Shown here one piece after another: positions 7,655-15,876 of a DNA stretch of 64,000 nt. The translations under genes were made by a program, and so were the position numbers. Origin of the DNA: Amycolatopsis jejuensis (GTDB lineage Bacteria; Actinomycetota; Actinomycetes; Mycobacteriales; Pseudonocardiaceae); contig NZ_JNYZ01000009.1 in assembly GCF_000717335.1 (NCBI RefSeq), positions 124,001-188,000 of the forward strand, written 5' to 3'. Position 1 is the stretch's first letter. Each line of letters opens with the position of its first letter. A model generated the notes under the pieces. It worked only from the letters and a program-made list of their open reading frames with translations, had not been told where the DNA came from and searched no databases.

Positions 7655-8893
7655 ATGGAGCACGCGCTCGCCCTCGCGGTACGGATCGCGCAGCAGCCGG
7701 GGCCGGAGATGCTCGACGGCCTGTCCGAGGTCGTCGGGGAGTACCTTCCGCACCGCGTGGCCGCCCACCTGGCGATCTACTGCGCGTCGACGCCGGTGCG
7801 CGCGGTCGGCGAGCCGGACCTCGCGGCGGCCGTCACCGGGGTCGAGCTCGGTGCGCTGCTCGCGTACGTCACGGCCGGAAAGCCTTGGCAGGGCACGGTT
7901 CCGATCGCGGGTGGCAACTTCCCCGTGCTGGCGGTGGCCAGCGACCGCGCGCCGAGCGGGGCGCTGGTGGTCTTCGTGCGGCCGGACGCTGAGCCGTTGC
8001 CGGAGGAAACCGTCGCCATGGTCCAGGGGCTGTGGGACCTGGTCACGACGTTCCAGTACCAGCTCACGCTCACCGCTCAGCCGGAAGTGCTCGCGCGGTC
8101 GCGCGCCATTGCGCAGGCGCGCGAAACCGCGGTGGCCGAGCTGAGCGAGGCCCACGCGGCGGCCATGGCCGGGCTGCTCGGCGTGCTGCGCAGCAGGCAG
8201 CTCGACGACGCGACCGCTCGCGCGTCAGCCATCGACCTCGCGTTGAACGCCCTGGAAGACCTGCGCGCCGAGGCCGAACGCCGGAAGACTCCCGGCGGCG
8301 AGGAACCGGTGGGTCGCGCCTTCCAGCGGCTGGCCGAATCGCTGCGGCCGCTGCTGCGGCACGGCCCCGTCGAGCTGGAGCTGGACCCGCCTGCCGAGAG
8401 CGAGTTCGTCCCGTCCGACGTCGCGCATGCCGCCCGGATCACCACGCGTGCGGTCGTGCTGGCGGTGCTGCAGCAGGACGCCGTCCGGCGGGTCCGGGTC
8501 GGCTGGCAGCTGCGCGGGCACGATCTGCTCGTGCTGGTCCGCGACGACGGCCCGGGCGAGGTCAGCGGCGGGGTCGACCTTGGCCAGCTCGCCGAACGCG
8601 TCCGCACCCAGCGTGGTCAGTTCGAGGTCGACGCCACCCCGGGCTGGGGCCTCACGATCCGCGCCACCCTGCCGCTCGACCCGCGGGCGCCCCGGCATCC
8701 GCTGGCCGAACTGGGTCCGCGGGAAACCGAGGTACTGCAGCGGATCGCGCTCGGGCAGCGCAACCGCGAGATCGCCGCGGACCTGCACCTGAGCGAGTCC
8801 ACGGTGAAGTTCCACGTGGCCAACATCCTGGCCAAGCTGGGCGTCGGCTCCCGTACCGAGGCGGCCGCGGTGTTCCACTCCTCCGGGAGTTAG
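7655..8893 (+). CDS. GAF-like / histidine-kinase-like ATPase / LuxR fusion regulator
   Basis: A 412-aa regulator with an unusual layout. Residues ~1-140 form a GAF-like sensor region. Next comes a helical segment resembling a HisKA_3 dimerisation helix (SEAHAAAMAGLL). An HATPase_c-like module follows at about 250-335, with VRDDGPGE and TPGWGLTIRATLP. The C-terminus (about 345-405) is a LuxR helix-turn-helix (LGPRETEVLQRIALGQRNREIAADL, then STVKFHVANIL). No receiver domain is present. The ATG at 7655 has no Shine-Dalgarno but follows TACGCT-N6, a leaderless promoter pattern. It may regulate the divergent NTF2-like gene. Whether the ATPase domain is active is unknown. Confidence 0.82.
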   Translation: MEHALALAVRIAQQPGPEMLDGLSEVVGEYLPHRVAAHLAIYCASTPVRAVGEPDLAAAVTGVELGALLAYVTAGKPWQGTVPIAGGNFPVLAVASDRAPSGALVVFVRPDAEPLPEETVAMVQGLWDLVTTFQYQLTLTAQPEVLARSRAIAQARETAVAELSEAHAAAMAGLLGVLRSRQLDDATARASAIDLALNALEDLRAEAERRKTPGGEEPVGRAFQRLAESLRPLLRHGPVELELDPPAESEFVPSDVAHAARITTRAVVLAVLQQDAVRRVRVGWQLRGHDLLVLVRDDGPGEVSGGVDLGQLAERVRTQRGQFEVDATPGWGLTIRATLPLDPRAPRHPLAELGPRETEVLQRIALGQRNREIAADLHLSESTVKFHVANILAKLGVGSRTEAAAVFHSSGS

Positions 8894-8911
8894 TTCCGGC
8901 CCGGCCGACGT

Positions 8912-8964
8912 TCCGTGAAGGGAACCATCACGGAATCTGATTCCCTGATGGTTCCCTTCACGGA
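8912..8964. terminator. Perfect 19-bp inverted repeat between convergent genes
   Basis: The arm TCCGTGAAGGGAACCATCA (8912-8930) is repeated as its exact reverse complement at 8946-8964. Inside the 15-nt spacer GGAATC and GATTCC (8932-8937, 8939-8944) can also pair, giving one long stem. It lies between the 3' ends of two convergent genes, so a bidirectional terminator is likely. There is no long T tract. Confidence 0.7.
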
Positions 8965-8986
8965 CTTGGGGCCGCGCCGACGGTGG

Positions 8987-9448
8987 CTAGTACCCGCCGC
9001 CCAGCTTCCGATGGTCCCAGCTCGCGATCTTCGTCGGGCGCAGGATCAGGCCGATCCGCTTCGGTGCCTGCTGCTCGATGAACGGGCGGAGCTCGCTTTG
9101 TCCGCCGCCGGAGTACCGCATCATCAGCGCGAGCCCCATCTCCGTGACCGCGGCGGTGTCGTCGACGATCTCGACGTCCGCCTCGAACGAAACCCCGCGC
9201 AGCTCCTCGTACGACTCACCGCTTTCCACGAGCACGGTCGCCTGCGGCAGGCGGCGCAGGTTCTTGCCCTTCTGCGAGCTGCCGTACGTCCACGTCGCGA
9301 CCCCGCCGCTCTCGTGCGGGAAATACCAGAGCGCGGTGAGGTGCGGGCGGCCGTTCGGGCTGATCGAGGCCACGTTGATGACCTTCTGCTCAGCCAGAAA
9401 TGCCTGTACCTCGTCCGGTGTCATCCGGATCTGGTCGCGACGCGACAT
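8987..9448 (-). CDS. PPOX-class (flavin/F420-binding split-barrel) protein
   Basis: A 153-aa protein of the pyridoxamine-phosphate-oxidase-like split-barrel fold. Features include MTPDEVQAFL, the VASISPNGRPHLTALWYFP strand pair, KGKNLRRLP and a C-terminal KIASWDHRKLGGGY. Actinobacterial members bind FMN or F420 and reduce small molecules. This one follows the SDR gene by 9 bp, so both are probably co-transcribed. The exact cofactor and substrate are not visible from sequence. Confidence 0.85.
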   Translation of the reverse strand: MSRRDQIRMTPDEVQAFLAEQKVINVASISPNGRPHLTALWYFPHESGGVATWTYGSSQKGKNLRRLPQATVLVESGESYEELRGVSFEADVEIVDDTAAVTEMGLALMMRYSGGGQSELRPFIEQQAPKRIGLILRPTKIASWDHRKLGGGY

Positions 9449-9457
9449 GGACGCTCC

Positions 9458-10357
9458 TCAGCTGCGTTTCGTGGCAGCGCGTCCGCCGTAGCCGGTCACC
9501 GACGACTCGAACGCGCCGCGCTCCTCGATGTCCTTCAGCGCGGCCCGGTCCGCTGCCGGCACCCGGGCCCGCGAGCCGAATTCGATGATCGGCGGCAGGA
9601 ACGCGCGCAGCAGCTTCAGCCCGCCGACCCAGCGTGGCACGTGGACCGTACGGGCGCGGCGCAGGATCCCGGCTTCGAGGTCGTCGAGGGCGACGTCCAG
9701 CGGGTACGTCTTCCCGATCAGCCCTGGCATCGACGAGCGCAGCTTGCCGAACACCGGATGTGCGTCGGCGCTTTCGACCAGGTCCGTGCGGATCCAGGTC
9801 GGATGCGCGACCCCGACCTTCACCCCGAGGTGCGCGACCTCCGCCCGCAGGCTGTTGCAGAACGCCTCGACGCCCGCCTTCGCCGCGGCGTAGTTCGCCA
9901 TGCCGGGCGCGTGCGTGATCGCCGCGAGCGAGGAGATGCCGAGCAGGTACCCGCGGCGCTCGATGACGTGCGGAAGCGTGACGCGGAACGTGCGCCAAAC
10001 GCCAAGCAGGTCGACCTCGATCACCTTCTCGAATGCGGCGCGGTCCACCGAACGTACGAATCCGGCGGTGGCGATCCCGGCGTTGGCGACGACGATGTCG
10101 ATCCCGCCGAAGTGCTCGACGACCCCGGCAGTGGCGCGTTCGAGGTCGTCCCAGCTGGTGACGTCGGCCTCCCAGGACCGCGCGTTCGGCCCGATCTGCT
10201 TGGCGACCTTCTCCTGCTCTGCGGCCTCGAGACCGACGAGCGCGACCTTGGCGCCGCGAGCCGCGAGCCGTTCGGCCAGTCCGGCGCCGATCCCGCGGGC
10301 GGCGCCGGTGATGAGCACGACCTTGCCGTCGACCTGGTGCTTCTGCTGCGCTGCCAC
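9458..10357 (-). CDS. Short-chain dehydrogenase/reductase
   Basis: A 299-aa NAD(P)-dependent oxidoreductase of the SDR superfamily. It carries the cofactor motif TGAARGIG near residue 18, NAGIA near 90, catalytic Ser in GISSLAAI and the YxxxK motif in YAAAKAG. The C-terminal extension after residue 250 is Arg/Ala-rich. The GTG at 10357 is chosen because AGGAGG stands 5 bp upstream (AGGAGGGCACC-GTG); an upstream ATG would add 16 poorly conserved residues. It is the first gene of a pair with the PPOX protein. Substrate unknown. Confidence 0.9.
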   Translation of the reverse strand: MAAQQKHQVDGKVVLITGAARGIGAGLAERLAARGAKVALVGLEAAEQEKVAKQIGPNARSWEADVTSWDDLERATAGVVEHFGGIDIVVANAGIATAGFVRSVDRAAFEKVIEVDLLGVWRTFRVTLPHVIERRGYLLGISSLAAITHAPGMANYAAAKAGVEAFCNSLRAEVAHLGVKVGVAHPTWIRTDLVESADAHPVFGKLRSSMPGLIGKTYPLDVALDDLEAGILRRARTVHVPRWVGGLKLLRAFLPPIIEFGSRARVPAADRAALKDIEERGAFESSVTGYGGRAATKRS

Positions 10358-10420
10358 GGTGCCCTCCTGAGCCGGTTTCCGCTGTTGGAGGGCACCGTAC
10401 CGCAACTTACCCGGAGTAGG

Positions 10421-11341
10421 CTACTGCACGGTAGATGCGCCGCCCAGCGCCGCGAGCTCGTCGCCGGTCAGTTCGAGCGACACCGAGGCGAGCAGATCGG
10501 TGAGCTGTTCCGGGGTCCGCGCGCTCGCGATCGGCGCGGCGACCGTTGGCTGCACGCGGAGCCAGGCGAGGGAAACGCTCGTCACCGAAACGCCGTGCGC
10601 AGCTGCTACCTCGTCGAGCACGGCCAGCACTCGCTCGCCGCGTGCGTCGAGGTATTCGAGCGCTCGCGGGGCGCGCGGTGAGTCGCCCGGCTGGTCCTTC
10701 GAGCGGTACTTGCCGGTGAGGAATCCCTTGGCCAGCCCGAAATACGGCAGGGTGGTGAGGTTCTCGCGAGCGACCAGCGGGGCGAGTTCCTTCTCGTAGT
10801 CGCGTTCCACGAGGTTGTAATGCGGTTGCAGGGCAACGTATCGGGCGAGTCCCTGACGGTCCGAAATGGACAGTGCGGAGGCGAGCCGGTCGGCGGTGAA
10901 GTTCGACGCCGCAATGTGGCGGACCTTGCCCGCGCGGACGAGCCCGTCGAACGCGGCGAGGGTCTCCTCCTGCGGCGTGCCGGGATCGTCCTTGTGTGCG
11001 TAGTAAAGGTCGATGTGGTCGGTTTGCAGACGGCGCAGGGATTCCTCGACGGACCTGGCGATGTTCGCCGCCGACAGGCCCGGCCGCTGGTCACCCATGC
11101 CGACCTTCGTCGCGATCACCACGTCGTCCCGGCGGCCACGCGCGGCGAGCCACTTGCCGATGATCGTCTCCGAACCGCCGCCCCCGCCGTAGGTGTTCGC
11201 CGTGTCGAGGAAGTTGCCGCCGGCGCCGGTGTACGCGTCGAGCACGGCGAATGACGTGGGTTCGTCGGCGGTGTACCCGAAGACGTTGCAGCCGAGGTCG
11301 AGGCCGAAGATGTCCAGTTCCGTGGTGCCCAGCTTCGTCAT
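10421..11341 (-). CDS. Aldo/keto reductase
   Basis: A 306-aa NADPH-dependent aldo/keto reductase. The sequence shows LDTANTYGGGGSE (catalytic Asp and Tyr), the lysine in VIATKVG, and HIDLYYAHKDDPGTP with the active-site His. The C-terminal cofactor segment is VAAPIASARTPEQL. The start at 11341 is preferred: TAGGTT stands 7 nt upstream of the ATG, a leaderless promoter layout, and the protein begins with the family-typical MTKLGTTELDIFGLDLGCN. Divergent from an F420-dependent enzyme gene across 63 bp. Confidence 0.92.
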   Translation of the reverse strand: MTKLGTTELDIFGLDLGCNVFGYTADEPTSFAVLDAYTGAGGNFLDTANTYGGGGGSETIIGKWLAARGRRDDVVIATKVGMGDQRPGLSAANIARSVEESLRRLQTDHIDLYYAHKDDPGTPQEETLAAFDGLVRAGKVRHIAASNFTADRLASALSISDRQGLARYVALQPHYNLVERDYEKELAPLVARENLTTLPYFGLAKGFLTGKYRSKDQPGDSPRAPRALEYLDARGERVLAVLDEVAAAHGVSVTSVSLAWLRVQPTVAAPIASARTPEQLTDLLASVSLELTGDELAALGGASTVQ

Positions 11342-11404
11342 GCTTTCGAACCTAATCCGGCCGCGGCGGAACGAAAACCGCTGTATCACACGTTGGGCAC
11401 GGGC

Positions 11405-12226
11405 ATGGGCATCGAATTGGGCAGCATCGGCATCTGGCGTCCCGGGTCGCAGGTCGACGGCGAGTTCGCGGCGGAGGTGGAGAAGCTCGGGTACGGCACC
11501 ATCTGGCTGGGCAGCTCGCCGGGCGGCGACCTGGGGATCGTCGACGAGCTACTGGCCGCCACCGGCCGGATCGTCGTCGCCACCGGCATCGTCAACATCT
11601 GGGCGGACCCGCCCGAGTCGATCGCGCGGGCGTACCACCGCATCGAGCGCAAGTACCCGGGCCGCTTCCTGCTCGGGGTCGGCGCCGGGCACCGGGAGGC
11701 CACGCAGCGGTACGCGAAGCCGTACGGCGCGCTCGTCGACTATTTCGACGGACTCGACGCGGCCGGGGTGCCGCAGTACTCCCGGCTGCTCGCCGCGCTC
11801 GGGCCGAAAGTGTTGAAACTCTCAGCGGAGCGCGCTGCGGGTGCGCACCCGTACCTCGTCACCCCGGAGCACACGCGTGCCGCTCGCGAACTCCTCGGCG
11901 CCGGGCCGCTGCTCGCACCGGAACACAAGGTAGTCGTCGATCCGGATGCCGACCGCGGGCGAGCGCTCGGCCGGAGCGGGGTACAGCGGTACCTCCGGCT
12001 GTCCAACTACGTCGCCAACCTGCGGAAACTCGGTTTCACGGACGAGGACGTGACCGGTGAAGGCAGCGATCGGCTGGTCGACACGCTCGCCCTGCACGGC
12101 GACGCTCCGTCAGTGGCGGCGGGTCTTCGGGCGCATCTCGAAGCGGGCGCGGACCACGTGAGCGTGCAGGTGCTGAACGAGGATCCGTTCCCGGCATACC
12201 GGGCGCTGGCGGCCGAGCTGATCTGA
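11405..12226 (+). CDS. LLM-class F420-dependent oxidoreductase
   Basis: A 273-aa luciferase-like TIM-barrel enzyme of the actinobacterial F420-dependent type. It has MGIELGSIGIWRPG at the start, the AARAxELGY-like EVEKLGYGTIWLG, ATGIVNIWADPP, GRFLLGVGAGH and a C-terminal HLEAGADHVSVQVL. It would use reduced F420 (or FMN) to reduce an unknown substrate. The ATG at 11405 is used; a TTG at 11393 in the same frame is possible. Divergent from the aldo/keto reductase gene. Confidence 0.85.
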   Translation: MGIELGSIGIWRPGSQVDGEFAAEVEKLGYGTIWLGSSPGGDLGIVDELLAATGRIVVATGIVNIWADPPESIARAYHRIERKYPGRFLLGVGAGHREATQRYAKPYGALVDYFDGLDAAGVPQYSRLLAALGPKVLKLSAERAAGAHPYLVTPEHTRAARELLGAGPLLAPEHKVVVDPDADRGRALGRSGVQRYLRLSNYVANLRKLGFTDEDVTGEGSDRLVDTLALHGDAPSVAAGLRAHLEAGADHVSVQVLNEDPFPAYRALAAELI

Positions 12227-12251
12227 ATCGGTCCACCGCTTGTGGCCTTGT

Positions 12252-12285
12252 GAGGTAGGACCGGTCCGGGCTGCCGGTCCACCTC
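12252..12285. promoter_or_regulatory. Imperfect inverted repeat between the LLM gene and fba
   Basis: GAGGTAGGACCGG (12252-12264) and CCGGTCCACCTC (12274-12285) are near-perfect reverse complements with a single-base bulge and a 9-nt loop. It lies 26 bp after the upstream stop and just before TACGAT, a possible -10 for fba. It could terminate the upstream gene or act as an operator for fba. Confidence 0.4.
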
Positions 12286-12328
12286 GTACGATGCCGCTGT
12301 AGAAGCCAGTCGTCTCGAGGAGGAACCG

Positions 12329-13360
12329 ATGCCCATCGCCACCCCCGAGGTGTACGCGGAGATGCTCGACCGGGCGAAGGCGAACGAGTTCGCCTACCCG
12401 GCCATCAACGTGACCTCGTCGGAAACCGTGAACGCCGCGATCCGCGGGTTCGCCGAGGCGGAAAGCGACGGGATCATCCAGTTCTCCACCGGCGGCGCGG
12501 AGTTCGCGTCCGGGCAGAAGGTGAAGGACATGGTCACCGGCGCGTCCGCGCTGGCCGAGTTCGCCCAGGTGGTGGCGGCGAAGTACGACGTCAACGTCGC
12601 GCTGCACACCGACCACTGCCCGAAGGACAAGCTCGACGGCTTCGTCCGGCCGCTGATCGAGATCTCGGCGGAGCGCGTCCGCGGTGGCGGGCTGCCGCTC
12701 TTCCAGTCCCACATGTGGGACGGGTCGGCCATCGACCTCGACGAGAACCTGGAGATCGCGCAGGACCTGCTGGCGAAGGCAGCGGCGGCGAAGATCATCC
12801 TGGAAGTCGAGATCGGCGTGGTGGGCGGCGAGGAGGACGGCGTCGCGCACGACATCAACGAGAAGCTGTACACCGCCGAGGGCGACTTCGTGAAGACGGT
12901 CGACGCACTCGGCTCCGGCGACCGCGGCCGCTACCTGCTGGCGGCGACCTTCGGCAACGTGCACGGCGTGTACAAGCCGGGCAACGTGCAGCTGCGCCCG
13001 GACGTGCTCAAGCGAGGCCAGGAAGTCGTGTCCGAGAAGCTCGGCCTGGCAGCCGGCTCGAAGCCGTTCGAACTCGTCTTCCACGGCGGCTCGGGTTCGC
13101 TCCCGGAGGAAATCCGCGAGGCGGTGTCGTACGGCGTGGTGAAGATGAACGTGGACACCGACACGCAGTACGCCTTCAGCCGCCCGATCGCGGACCACTT
13201 CTTCAAGAACTACGACGGAGTACTGAAGGTGGACGGCGAGGTGGGCAACAAGAAGGCGTACGACCCGCGCAGCTACCTGAAGGCCGCGGAGACCGGCATG
13301 GCGGCCCGGGTAGTGGAAGCGACGAAGGCGCTCGGGTCGGCGGGTAAGAAGCTGGGCTGA
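12329..13360 (+). CDS. fba: Class II fructose-1,6-bisphosphate aldolase
   Basis: A 343-aa zinc-dependent glycolytic and gluconeogenic enzyme that splits fructose-1,6-bisphosphate into DHAP and glyceraldehyde-3-P. The catalytic Asp and zinc-binding His are in HTDHC (D95, H96), with further zinc ligands in the VEIGVVGG and GNVHGVYKPG stretches, and the phosphate-binding GGSGS. The ATG follows a strong GAGGAGG. A very good intrinsic terminator follows the stop. Its closeness to a DUF3151 gene and purA matches the mycobacterial fba locus. Confidence 0.97.
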   Translation: MPIATPEVYAEMLDRAKANEFAYPAINVTSSETVNAAIRGFAEAESDGIIQFSTGGAEFASGQKVKDMVTGASALAEFAQVVAAKYDVNVALHTDHCPKDKLDGFVRPLIEISAERVRGGGLPLFQSHMWDGSAIDLDENLEIAQDLLAKAAAAKIILEVEIGVVGGEEDGVAHDINEKLYTAEGDFVKTVDALGSGDRGRYLLAATFGNVHGVYKPGNVQLRPDVLKRGQEVVSEKLGLAAGSKPFELVFHGGSGSLPEEIREAVSYGVVKMNVDTDTQYAFSRPIADHFFKNYDGVLKVDGEVGNKKAYDPRSYLKAAETGMAARVVEATKALGSAGKKLG

Positions 13361-13376
13361 GGGTTTTCTCTTTGTG

Positions 13377-13424
13377 GCGGCCTCTCCTCGGACGTGTTTT
13401 CGGGTCCGGGGAGGGGCCGCTTTT
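13377..13424 (+). terminator. Intrinsic terminator of fba
   Basis: A 17-bp stem (13377-13393 and 13404-13420; two G-T pairs on RNA folding) with a 10-nt loop is followed directly by TTTT. Located 16 bp after the fba stop codon. Confidence 0.9.
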
Positions 13425-13444
13425 CTGTGTCCAGATGACCGTTG

Positions 13445-13830
13445 ATCATGACCAACAATCGGCAGCCAGTGCTCCGGCTGCTCGACGACCCAGCGACGTT
13501 GCGCGCGGCCAAGGAAGACCCCGCTGCCTTCGTGGAGCACGAAAGGATCATGGTCATCGATGAGGTGCAGTTGGCCCCCGAGCTTCTTCAACCGATCAAG
13601 GTGTCCGTGGACCTGGATTCGGTACCGGGACCTCAAAAGTGGCTCTCGTGGACACGTGAATCGCCGGTCATCTCATCGGCCAGGACCCGGCGAGGCTGGG
13701 CGAGCCGACCAGCGCCGCGGGAGCCATGATGGAGAACCTCGTCGTGATGGAACTCGCCCGTCAACTCACCTGGTCGGAAGGACGCGGACGGCTGTTTCAC
13801 TACCGCACCAAGGACAAACAGGAAGTCGAC
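13445..13830 (+). pseudogene. Remnant of a DUF4143-type AAA ATPase
   Basis: Two pieces of one protein family lie in different frames. The first (from 13448) reads LLDDPATLRAAKEDPAAFVE then VIDEVQLAPELLQPIKVSVD, the Walker B part of an AAA/DUF4143 ATPase. The second (from about 13635) reads KVALVDT-stop-IAGHLIGQDPARL, then AMMENLVVMELARQLTW and LFHYRTKDKQEVD, the family's C-terminal nuclease-like region. The Walker A end is missing, about 200 residues between the two pieces are deleted, a frameshift joins them, and a TGA at 13657 interrupts the second piece. A dead gene, next to a toxin-antitoxin pair. Confidence 0.8.
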
Positions 13831-13858
13831 AGGCCTCGCACCCTGACCCCGGCGCCGC

Positions 13859-14251
13859 TCAAACCGCGACGATCTCGACCACGCTGTCCAACCCCGTGAA
13901 GTCGTCCTGGTCGCGGGTATACAACGGCAACCCGCGCGCGGACGCGATGGCCGCAATCATCAGATCCATCCGGCGCGGATTTCGTTTCGCCGCAAGGGCT
14001 ACGAGCGTTCCGTACCGGGCAGCGGCTTCCTCGTCGAACGGCAGCGGCTCGAAGTCGGCGATCGCGGCTCCGAGTTGCTCGGTTCGTGCCGCGCGCACCG
14101 CAGCGTCCTTGGCCATTGCGACGCCTTGGTGCAGTTCCGCCATGGTGATCGCGGTCAGCTCCGGCATCCGAGGCAGCGCGGATGGTTCGAGAACTCCAAG
14201 GTCGAGGTAGACGCAGGTGTCGAGCACTCCGGACTCGTGCTGCTCAGCCAT
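13859..14251 (-). CDS. PIN-domain toxin (VapC-like ribonuclease)
   Basis: A 130-aa PIN-domain protein, probably a Mg-dependent endoribonuclease toxin. The acidic residues expected for the active site are present: the first Asp in VLDTCVYLD, Glu in MAELHQG, Asp in RRMDLMIAA and Asp in TRDQDDF. The ATG at 14251 is chosen because the frame upstream of it overlaps the antitoxin in another frame and lacks family similarity. The start lies inside the end of the antitoxin gene (8-nt overlap), the usual antitoxin-first order. Confidence 0.88.
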   Translation of the reverse strand: MAEQHESGVLDTCVYLDLGVLEPSALPRMPELTAITMAELHQGVAMAKDAAVRAARTEQLGAAIADFEPLPFDEEAAARYGTLVALAAKRNPRRMDLMIAAIASARGLPLYTRDQDDFTGLDSVVEIVAV

Positions 14252-14516
14252 GCTCGTCCACGCGGTCTTCGGTGCCGAAGAACTCGTCCGCATCCTCCCG
14301 CATCCGGGCCGCGTCGACCCGGGGCAGCAGCCGGTGCCGCCGGACGAGCTCCTCCGCAGTCGGCCGCCGCCGCCGGGAAACCGGCCGCAACTCGGCGACC
14401 TCCACCCCGTTGCGGGTGACGTGGTAGGTCTCCCCCGCCTCGACTGCGTCCATGACGGCAGCGGAGTTGTTCCGGAACTCCCGCTCAACTACCCCGCTGA
14501 TGTTCGCCCGGCCCAC
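14244..14516 (-). CDS. Phd/YefM-type antitoxin
   Basis: A 90-aa antitoxin of the prevent-host-death family. The N-terminal DNA-binding half reads ANISGVVEREFRNNSAAVMDA, followed by AGETYHVTRNGVEVAEL, the family hallmark. The C-terminal half (RPTAEELVRRHRLLP...) is the flexible toxin-neutralising part. The GTG at 14516 is the best start; the frame continues open upstream only as antisense-like sequence. The gene's first 28 bp overlap the 3' end of the upstream membrane-protein gene, so expression may be coupled to it. Confidence 0.82.
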   Translation of the reverse strand: MGRANISGVVEREFRNNSAAVMDAVEAGETYHVTRNGVEVAELRPVSRRRRPTAEELVRRHRLLPRVDAARMREDADEFFGTEDRVDEHG

Positions 14517-15655
14517 CAACGTCGTACCGGATCCGCCGCGGCCCACAGCACAAACACCCCCACCACCGCCACCCCAGCCGTCCAATACGACACCGGCGGC
14601 GCGGACTCCGTCAAAACCTCCCCCAAAATCCACGGCCGCAACTGCGACTGCACCCAAAACGCGCCATACCCCAGCCCGGTCACCAAAACCGCACCCGCCA
14701 GCGCCGGTCGCGGAAGCAGGAAGGCCACATCCACTGCCAGGCCAACCGCCAGCAGGTAGAACGGCACCGTCGACACCGGAAAGCCCAGCCCCAGCAGCAA
14801 CGGCCACATCACGCACCGGTACGCCACATACGCGCCCGCCACGAAAAGGCCCGTCCAGCGCAGGCCGACGGTCCGCCGGGCCAGTACCAGAATCAGCGCC
14901 GAGACTCCGATGCCCCACAGCGGGTACACCCACTCCGGGATCGGCATCGTGAAGTGCAGCACCGCCGCGCGGTCGATCGGGTGGCCGATCTGGTTGGCGG
15001 CAAACGAAAGCAGCGTCGGTTCGGCTTCCGGCGTACCGCGTTCCCATGCGCGCAGGCCGAGGATTCCGTACTCCTGCTGGCCGTTCGGGAAGAACGTGTT
15101 CTCCAGGAAGAACGCCCACAGCGCCAGCAGCACGCCGGTGCGGAAGCGGCCCGGCGGCGCGAGCCGCAGCCAGCCAAGCAGGACGCCTGCCTGCATGATG
15201 CCCGTGCCGAGGTACAGCATCATGTGCGACGGGCTCCACGCGGTCAGGTCGAGGCCGTTGACCCGGTGGTTGATCACGTCCAGTGGCGCCGCGACCAGGA
15301 ACACGATCAGCCCGGCCTGCATGAGCCGCAGCGAACGGCGGTCGCAGCCGAGGCCGGTGTAGCTGTGGATCGCCACCAGCACCACGATGATCACCGTGCC
15401 GACGGTGTTGATCAGGTGCGGCGGCGCGAGGTCGTCCCGCAGCCAGCGGAAGTGCCACGACATGTCCCATGACGACCCGACCAGCTTGAACGCGAACGCG
15501 GTCACCCACATGCCGTAGCAGAACCGCAGCACCCACGCCGCCGTCGGCTGACCCGGCGCGCCGCGGTGCCAGTGTGTTGCGAAGAAGAGCCTGGTCTTGC
15601 CAACGGGTCCGCGGGGAACCACGGCGACCTCGTCAACCGTCATGGGCGTCATCAT
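14489..15655 (-). CDS. Multi-pass integral membrane protein, function unknown
   Basis: A 388-aa protein with about nine or ten hydrophobic segments spread through its length, for example VLRFCYGMWVTAFAFKLVG, INTVGTVIIVVLVAIHSY, VLLALWAFFLENTFF and the C-terminal VAVVGVFVLWAAADP. Conserved-looking polar motifs include SWDMSWHFRW and SPSHMMLYLGTG, which hint at an enzymatic or metal-binding site in the membrane. I do not recognise the family. The last 28 bp overlap the antitoxin gene. An alternative start a few codons later (residue 5) is possible. Confidence 0.75.
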   Translation of the reverse strand: MMTPMTVDEVAVVPRGPVGKTRLFFATHWHRGAPGQPTAAWVLRFCYGMWVTAFAFKLVGSSWDMSWHFRWLRDDLAPPHLINTVGTVIIVVLVAIHSYTGLGCDRRSLRLMQAGLIVFLVAAPLDVINHRVNGLDLTAWSPSHMMLYLGTGIMQAGVLLGWLRLAPPGRFRTGVLLALWAFFLENTFFPNGQQEYGILGLRAWERGTPEAEPTLLSFAANQIGHPIDRAAVLHFTMPIPEWVYPLWGIGVSALILVLARRTVGLRWTGLFVAGAYVAYRCVMWPLLLGLGFPVSTVPFYLLAVGLAVDVAFLLPRPALAGAVLVTGLGYGAFWVQSQLRPWILGEVLTESAPPVSYWTAGVAVVGVFVLWAAADPVRRWWAGRTSAG

Positions 15656-15761
15656 TCCCTGCGGCCGGACCGCAACGTTGCCTCAGGGCCGAAAATCAGG
15701 GTTCACCCCTACGGGTGGCGGGCTTGCCCCGGCGCCGCCGGGCACGGCAAAGTGTCGCGCC

Positions 15762-15848
15762 ATGATGCCGAAACGGGCCGTCGCGGCCGTGCTCATCGCT
15801 GCCCTCGTCCTGGCCGGTGGAGGCGTGCTCACCAGCCTCTTCCTCTGA
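15762..15848 (+). CDS. Possible 28-aa single-pass membrane peptide
   Basis: ATG-ATG followed by PKRAVAAVLIAALVLAGGG: a positively charged start and one 19-residue hydrophobic helix, then a stop at 15848. It sits 28 bp before the DUF3151 gene, on the same strand. Small single-helix proteins of this type are real in actinomycetes, but there is no clear ribosome binding site, so this is a tentative call. Confidence 0.35.
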   Translation: MMPKRAVAAVLIAALVLAGGGVLTSLFL

Positions 15849-15876
15849 CGGAGGACGCCGTGGGCAGAATGGCAGC

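Noticed and set aside
12110..13636. 508-residue minus-strand open frame
   Set aside because: Antisense shadow of fba; His/Arg/Val-rich with no recognisable domain.
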